This document shows positions 18,627 to 22,507 of a DNA stretch of 22,507 bases, in pieces. The notes beneath the pieces are model-generated. The model saw only the letters and a list, made by a program, of their open reading frames with translations, did no database searches and was not told the DNA's origin. This stretch comes from a virus, in IMG/VR virus record IMGVR_UViG_3300005178_000004, positions 1 to 22,507 of that record; one strand, written 5' to 3'. The stretch's first letter is position 1; each line of letters starts with the position of its first letter. The position numbers were made by a program, and so were the translations under genes.

Positions 18627-18809
18627 GTGAGCATTACCCGGACGGAAAATTCACCCGATTGTTACCGCTGCCAAGGCATGGGCAAGAGCGGCGGATTCCA
18701 TTGCTGGGCGTGCGACAAGGGCCGGGCAATGATGGAGTTCGTCAAGAGATTGGAATCCGAACGATTCAGAATAGTGGCCATAACGATTCTTAACAGATGT
18801 GTCAATTAG
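18627..18809 (+). CDS. Small DnaJ-type zinc-knuckle protein, 60 aa
   Basis: The protein from GTG 18627 contains CYRCQGMGKSGGFHCWACDKG: two CxxC pairs with CxxCxGxG spacing, enough for one zinc site as in a single DnaJ-type repeat. The C-terminus is a basic helix (MMEFVKRLESERFRIVAITI). The frame is open to TTG 18588; neither start has a ribosome binding site. It overlaps the head gene at 18799 by 11 bases, so it may couple translation into that gene, which also lacks one. The paired zinc motifs of this gene and the divergent XRE gene are notable. Confidence 0.65.
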   Translation: MSITRTENSPDCYRCQGMGKSGGFHCWACDKGRAMMEFVKRLESERFRIVAITILNRCVN

Positions 18810-21441
18810 CAAGCAAGATTTCAGCAAGGCAAAACGACTCTGGCAGTCGGCTGTTACAGGGCCGGATGCATCGCTCTGGGATGATGATCTTGATTGGGAT
18901 GAAGACGAATTTGCGGATGATTCAGGCGATTCATTTGACCGAAAGAAATTACTTGCGCTTTTGCTCCTGCTGCTCGGGTGGGGTGAACGCCGGGCATCCG
19001 AGATCACCGATGATCTTGTCAGTGGACGCATCACGGAAGGCCCCTGGTCAAGCGCAATGTCCGATTTGGCCACATCGCTCGCAATCGCGGCTGGTGTGCT
19101 TGCGTATGGCGGTGTCGGCAATGTCACAGGCAGCAAAGATGCGACCGATTCAATTGAAAGCGTTATCTCGGCACAGCAAAAATATCTATCAGGCTTTATC
19201 GATGAAGTTAAGAGCGGGGATTCAACACTCGGGCCGGGAACGGTCAACAGGGCAAAACTCTACGGCTCGGCAACCTATTCAAGCTATTTCAACCTTGCGC
19301 GAAAGCGTGAAGAAGATGGCGGGATGGAATGGGAGCGCCGGATTATTGATTCCGGGAATCCTTGCGAAGATTGTATCGCGTATGCAAGTCAGGGCTGGCA
19401 GCCAATTGGAACGTTGCCCGATATTGGGGATAGCGAGTGTCAGGTAAATTGTAGGTGTGAATTTCAGTATGGAACAGGTCCAGCACCAGCGGTAATACAG
19501 GAATACAACGGACGCCTCTTCCATGTTCATAGCTACGGCGAGAAAGTAAATATGCCATACAGCGGACCATCAGACGCAAAGCTACCTGAGAACGTGAAGA
19601 AGCTGTCAAAGGCAAAGCGCACGCAATGGATAGCGATTTTCAACAAGGCCAAGACGGCCGGTAAAGAAGATGCGGCGGCGTTTCAGCTAGCCAATGGAGT
19701 TGTGATGGGTAAGAAAGCGGATGAACCGGACGATGCAATGGAAGGGGTTGACCCAAAAGCGAAGGTCGATCCGTCTGAGGATGACCCGAACGAAACCGAA
19801 CCGGATGATGATCCCGATGACAAGCAGGAAGCATCCGACCCTGGCGTCGATGCTGTTCACGTTGATGGACCATTGACCACGAAGAATCCCAAATCGCATA
19901 CAGCGGCCTATGTCCAGCATCTTACGGGTCAATTGAAAAAGAGCGGCCGGTTTACCGACGATGAGATGGCTACGATGATGAGAGCGGCCCGCGCGCACGC
20001 CGGTGGTAAGGGCAAGACGAAAGCCATGGCCGAAACAATCGGCAATGGTTCGTTATCGGCTAAAGTCAATATGGTCCAATCGGCTATTAACGCAGAGTTT
20101 AATAAGCCATCACCGTTCAGCGGTTATTCAGGATGGACATCGACCGAGGCTGTGTTTGATGATTATGCAATCATCCGCGCCGACGACGGACAGCTCTATC
20201 GATGTGATTATTCGATTGACGGGGATACGATTATCTTCGGTGACCCCGTGGAGGTTATCGAAACATATGTCGTGGCCACTGAGGTTGCCGACATTTGCGC
20301 AAACGGTAAATCTTATCGGCTGTTCAACGAATGCAACTTTGCAGAGCCGCCCGACTGGGTGCCATTCTTGCCTAAACCGGGTGAGTATAAACATCCCCAG
20401 TATGGCGATGTGAAGATTACTAAAAAGCGCAACAAGAATTTCATTGACAACTTTAAGGACGGTATCTATCAAAAGAACCTGCCAATTAACGTCGAACATC
20501 AGGCAAGTCTTTCCGGGGCTGTTGGCTGGGTAAAAGATTTGCGGATGAATGAAGATGAAGGCGTTGACGCGAAGGTCGAATGGAACGAACGCGGCAAGGC
20601 TTTGATCGAGGATGACCGTTATAAATACTTTTCGCCGGAATGGTTCGATAAATGGGAAGACCCCGCAACCGAAAAGACACACAGCGATATAGCCGTTGGG
20701 GGCGCAATCTGCGTCAGGCCATTCTTCAAAGAGGGATCATTGAAGCCGCTCGTAGCCAGCGAAAAGGGGCTATTCTTTGCAGAGAGCGATGCGGAAAACG
20801 AGTCAAAGGAACATTTCTATTTCTTCACGGCGGCAACGCCAATTTCCAATCCGAAGGGAGGCACTATGCCTGAAGTAGAAACGCCAGCCGCCGTTCAAGC
20901 GCCTGGAATGACAGAGGATCAGAATAAGCAGTTCACCGAGCTTCAGTCCAAAGTAACCGAACAGGATACTTTACTGAAAACCTTGAGTGAGCAGAAAGCC
21001 GCCGCCGACAATCAGGTCAAGGAAATGTCCGAGAAGGTCGCCAAGATCGAAAAGGAAGCGCAGGTCAAGCGGTTCAATGATGAGGTTAAGGGGCGCACCG
21101 AGGGCGGTATTCAATGGGTAGGCAAGTCTGACAAGCACGTAACAAAGCTTGAACAGATTGCGGACAAGTTCGGCGAGGATTCCGATTTCTTCAAAGAATA
21201 TATTGAGGAACAACGGACGCACAGTCGCCAGCTTGAACAGTCGCGCATGTTTGGCGAAGTCGGCAGCGATGCCGTAGAGGTCAATCAGTCCACGGCAACG
21301 GGTAAGCTTAAGGTTATGGCGGAGGCGATTCGCAAGGAAAACCCCAAGCTGTCAGCGGAGCAGGCGCAAGTCGAGGCCTTGACCCGTAACCCCGATCTTT
21401 ACAAACAATACAATAAAGAATTGCAAATGGGGGTAAACTAA
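18799..21441 (+). CDS. Fused Mu F-like head morphogenesis, ChaB-like, Mu I-like protease and scaffold protein, 880 aa
   Basis: Residues 1-230 end in the Mu F-type motif: NPCEDCIAYASQGWQPIGTL and, later, CQVNCRC (Cys189, 192, 218, 220). Residues about 252-303 (SDAKLPENVKKLSKAKRTQW, then NKAKTAGKEDAAAFQLAN) resemble a ChaB domain. A very acidic linker spans about 308-350. Residues about 440-655 match Mu I-like phage proteases: DDGQLYRCDYSIDGDTIIFG, LPINVEHQASLSGAVGWVKD (His567) and YKYFSPEW (Ser612) are catalytic candidates. Residues 690-880 are a coiled-coil scaffold with its own likely start. In Mu these are separate genes. GTG 18799 overlaps the previous gene and lacks a ribosome binding site. 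Confidence 0.85.
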   Translation: MSISKQDFSKAKRLWQSAVTGPDASLWDDDLDWDEDEFADDSGDSFDRKKLLALLLLLLGWGERRASEITDDLVSGRITEGPWSSAMSDLATSLAIAAGVLAYGGVGNVTGSKDATDSIESVISAQQKYLSGFIDEVKSGDSTLGPGTVNRAKLYGSATYSSYFNLARKREEDGGMEWERRIIDSGNPCEDCIAYASQGWQPIGTLPDIGDSECQVNCRCEFQYGTGPAPAVIQEYNGRLFHVHSYGEKVNMPYSGPSDAKLPENVKKLSKAKRTQWIAIFNKAKTAGKEDAAAFQLANGVVMGKKADEPDDAMEGVDPKAKVDPSEDDPNETEPDDDPDDKQEASDPGVDAVHVDGPLTTKNPKSHTAAYVQHLTGQLKKSGRFTDDEMATMMRAARAHAGGKGKTKAMAETIGNGSLSAKVNMVQSAINAEFNKPSPFSGYSGWTSTEAVFDDYAIIRADDGQLYRCDYSIDGDTIIFGDPVEVIETYVVATEVADICANGKSYRLFNECNFAEPPDWVPFLPKPGEYKHPQYGDVKITKKRNKNFIDNFKDGIYQKNLPINVEHQASLSGAVGWVKDLRMNEDEGVDAKVEWNERGKALIEDDRYKYFSPEWFDKWEDPATEKTHSDIAVGGAICVRPFFKEGSLKPLVASEKGLFFAESDAENESKEHFYFFTAATPISNPKGGTMPEVETPAAVQAPGMTEDQNKQFTELQSKVTEQDTLLKTLSEQKAAADNQVKEMSEKVAKIEKEAQVKRFNDEVKGRTEGGIQWVGKSDKHVTKLEQIADKFGEDSDFFKEYIEEQRTHSRQLEQSRMFGEVGSDAVEVNQSTATGKLKVMAEAIRKENPKLSAEQAQVEALTRNPDLYKQYNKELQMGVN
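20866..21441 (+). CDS. Internal in-frame scaffold gene (Mu Z-like), 191 aa
   Basis: Inside the fused gene AAGGGAGG (20854-20861) lies 4 bases before an in-frame ATG at 20866, residue 690. The product begins MPEVETPAAVQAPGMTEDQN, then long heptad helices (TELQSKVTEQDTLLKTLSEQ and beyond) and ends KQYNKELQMGVN. Mu I/Z and lambda C/Nu3 both make a scaffold from an internal start in the protease gene. The product would shape the prohead and be cleaved or expelled. The site is far stronger than that of the full-length gene, which fits the need for more scaffold than protease. Confidence 0.75.
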   Translation: MPEVETPAAVQAPGMTEDQNKQFTELQSKVTEQDTLLKTLSEQKAAADNQVKEMSEKVAKIEKEAQVKRFNDEVKGRTEGGIQWVGKSDKHVTKLEQIADKFGEDSDFFKEYIEEQRTHSRQLEQSRMFGEVGSDAVEVNQSTATGKLKVMAEAIRKENPKLSAEQAQVEALTRNPDLYKQYNKELQMGVN

Positions 21442-21443
21442 CA

Positions 21444-21842
21444 ATGTCGTTTGAACTTTTAGGACAAGATATCACCATGCCGCAGGGCGGTGATTTGACC
21501 GCGAACCAGTTTCTTTTCGTGAAGCTGAATTCGTCCGGCCAGGTTGTCGCAATGGCAGCGGCCACCGACATACCTTTCGGCATTCAACAAGACGTTCCGC
21601 GCACATCAACAACCGGTCTTGCCGTCACTGTTCGTATGTTTGGCGTGAGCAAATGCGTGGGCAATGGCAGTGTGACGGCCGGGAATCAGATTGAACCCGA
21701 TTCAACGGGCAAGGCCGCGCCAGGCGTTAACGGCACGGATACGACTCATTATATCGTGGGTCAGGCGCTTGAAACCAGTACAGTATCAGGTGAATTAGTG
21801 GCCGTTGCGTTCAATTGCCTGAATCCCGGACGTGGTGCATAA
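21444..21842 (+). CDS. Capsid decoration protein (DUF2190-like), 132 aa
   Basis: The protein begins MSFELLGQDITMPQGGDLTA and is Gly/Thr/Val-rich throughout, with PFGIQQDVPRTSTTGLAVTV and ALETSTVSGELVAVAF: beta-strand repeats typical of DUF2190 head-decoration proteins located just before the major capsid gene. These proteins sit on the capsid surface and stabilise it. It starts 2 bases after the scaffold stop, with a weak GGGGG upstream. Family assignment is by pattern and position. Confidence 0.78.
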   Translation: MSFELLGQDITMPQGGDLTANQFLFVKLNSSGQVVAMAAATDIPFGIQQDVPRTSTTGLAVTVRMFGVSKCVGNGSVTAGNQIEPDSTGKAAPGVNGTDTTHYIVGQALETSTVSGELVAVAFNCLNPGRGA

Positions 21843-21844
21843 GC

Positions 21845-22030
21845 ATGAACGGTTCAATTAAAAATGAGCCGAAAGAGATTCGCTGTCCGGCCACGAAGCA
21901 TCTGTTGTGTAAAATAACAGGCGAGATCGTGGGGACGATAGAGATCCGATGTAGGTGCGGTAGAACTGTGATGATTCCAGCCACAGGGATACCGCGAGTC
22001 GAAACCGAAATTGCCGCGCTAGCCAGCTAG
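21845..22030 (+). CDS. Com-like zinc-binding protein, 61 aa
   Basis: From ATG 21845 the protein reads MNGSIKNEPKEIRCPATKHL, then LCKITGEIVGTIEIRCRCGR and TVMIPATG. The IRC...HLL...IEIRCRC frame is that of Mu Com, a zinc-finger protein that activates translation of mom mRNA. The first knuckle is altered (CPATK instead of CPxC); four cysteines remain at 14, 22, 36 and 38. It lies between the decoration and capsid genes rather than before a DNA-modification gene, so its target is unknown. The 75 bases after it hold no gene. Confidence 0.7.
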   Translation: MNGSIKNEPKEIRCPATKHLLCKITGEIVGTIEIRCRCGRTVMIPATGIPRVETEIAALAS

Positions 22031-22105
22031 TCCATAAGGCGCGTATATCAGAGAGACCACAGCCCTTGAGAGGCGAGAGTCCTTTTAATCAAAGGAGATA
22101 GCCTC

Positions 22106-22507
22106 ATGGCCCAACCGACACTCAATCAGGTCCACGTAGACGCGATTCTGACAAACATTAGCGTGGCCTTTCTTCAGAACGCGGATAACTTCATCGCGCC
22201 GAAAGTCTTCCCGTTAATTCCGGTCGATAAAAAGTCAGACGTTTATTTCTTCTACACTCAGGAAGATTGGTTCCGGGATGAGGCCGATGATAGAAAAGAA
22301 GGCGCGGAATCAAAGGGGTCTGGCTACAACAACACAACTGATAGTTATGATTGCGCTGTCAAAGCAATCCATAAGGACATCGGCTATCAGACACGATTGA
22401 ACGCCGATAACCCGTTGAACCTGGACAGGGACGCAACGGAATTCGTAACCCAGCGTTTAATGCTACGACAGGAGCGTCAATGGGTAACGGATTTCTTCAC
22501 GACTTCA
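22106..22507 (+). CDS. Major capsid protein (partial, N-terminal 134 aa)
   Basis: The gene starts at ATG 22106 with AAAGGAG 8 bases upstream and runs off the window. The product reads MAQPTLNQVHVDAILTNISV, then AFLQNADNFIAPKVFPLIPV and DKKSDVYFFYTQEDWFRDEA, typical of the N-terminal arm and first strands of HK97-fold phage capsid proteins of the Mu-like module. The strong ribosome site and its place after scaffold and decoration genes support the call. The C-terminal part is outside the window. Confidence 0.85.
   Translation, partial: MAQPTLNQVHVDAILTNISVAFLQNADNFIAPKVFPLIPVDKKSDVYFFYTQEDWFRDEADDRKEGAESKGSGYNNTTDSYDCAVKAIHKDIGYQTRLNADNPLNLDRDATEFVTQRLMLRQERQWVTDFFTTS

Noticed and set aside
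18797-19447. Overlapping long frame starting at ATG 18797
   Set aside because: It is out of frame with the conserved head-protein motifs and has shadow-like composition.
19640-20682. Long minus-strand frames antisense to the fused head gene
   Set aside because: Low-complexity or shadow translations of a strongly supported plus-strand gene, without ribosome sites.
1-22507. tRNA genes, CRISPR arrays, insertion sequences, integrase or att sites
   Set aside because: No cloverleaf with a T-arm, no regularly spaced identical repeats, no transposase or recombinase motifs were found on reading both strands.

Overview
The window is a piece of a tailed double-stranded DNA bacteriophage or prophage (Caudoviricetes). 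The clearest evidence is an uninterrupted Mu-type packaging and head module at the right end: terminase small subunit, terminase large subunit, Gp29-like portal, a Mu F-like head protein fused to a Mu I-like protease and scaffold, a decoration protein, a Com-like zinc protein and the start of the major capsid protein. Host identity cannot be read from the sequence. Ribosome binding sites of the GGAGG type and sigma70-like promoters indicate a bacterial host. No integrase, transposase, tRNA, CRISPR array or insertion sequence was found, so lifestyle is undecided.

Layout. (1) 1-2336, plus strand: the end of an unidentified gene, two small phage proteins, a coiled-coil tail-anchored protein, a receiver-domain membrane protein and a small hypothetical gene. 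(2) 5262 down to 2417, minus strand: a tightly overlapping operon of ten small genes, including a MazG-like nucleotide pyrophosphohydrolase and a winged-helix-like protein, read from a near-consensus promoter at 5345-5317. (3) 5412-6662, plus strand: a divergent operon headed by an apparently leaderless excisionase-like HTH gene, followed by a 44-residue membrane microprotein and a C2H2-like zinc protein. (4) 12174 down to 6720, minus strand: about eighteen mostly unknown small genes with many TAATG or ATGA overlaps, several Cys-rich, one ribbon-helix-helix, closed by a GC hairpin terminator at 6686-6661. (5) 12175-12452: a control region with divergent promoters, a G-quadruplex motif, paired direct repeats and an RNA pseudoknot that can bury the ribosome binding site of the next gene. 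(6) 12453-14557, plus strand: a replication initiator with possible internal origin repeats, and four small genes. (7) 14565-22507, plus strand: a three-way-junction element, then the packaging and head genes, interrupted by a leftward two-gene cassette (18524-17961) headed by an XRE-type regulator.

How it fits together. Regions 2-4 look like early or accessory genes under a central divergent switch (5263-5411). Region 5 sets expression of the replication initiator. Region 7 packages DNA and builds the prohead: TerS/TerL drive translocation through the portal, the fused head-protease-scaffold polyprotein and a probable internally started scaffold assemble and mature the capsid. Nine small or partial genes and most regulatory structures reported here were found by reading the bases directly.
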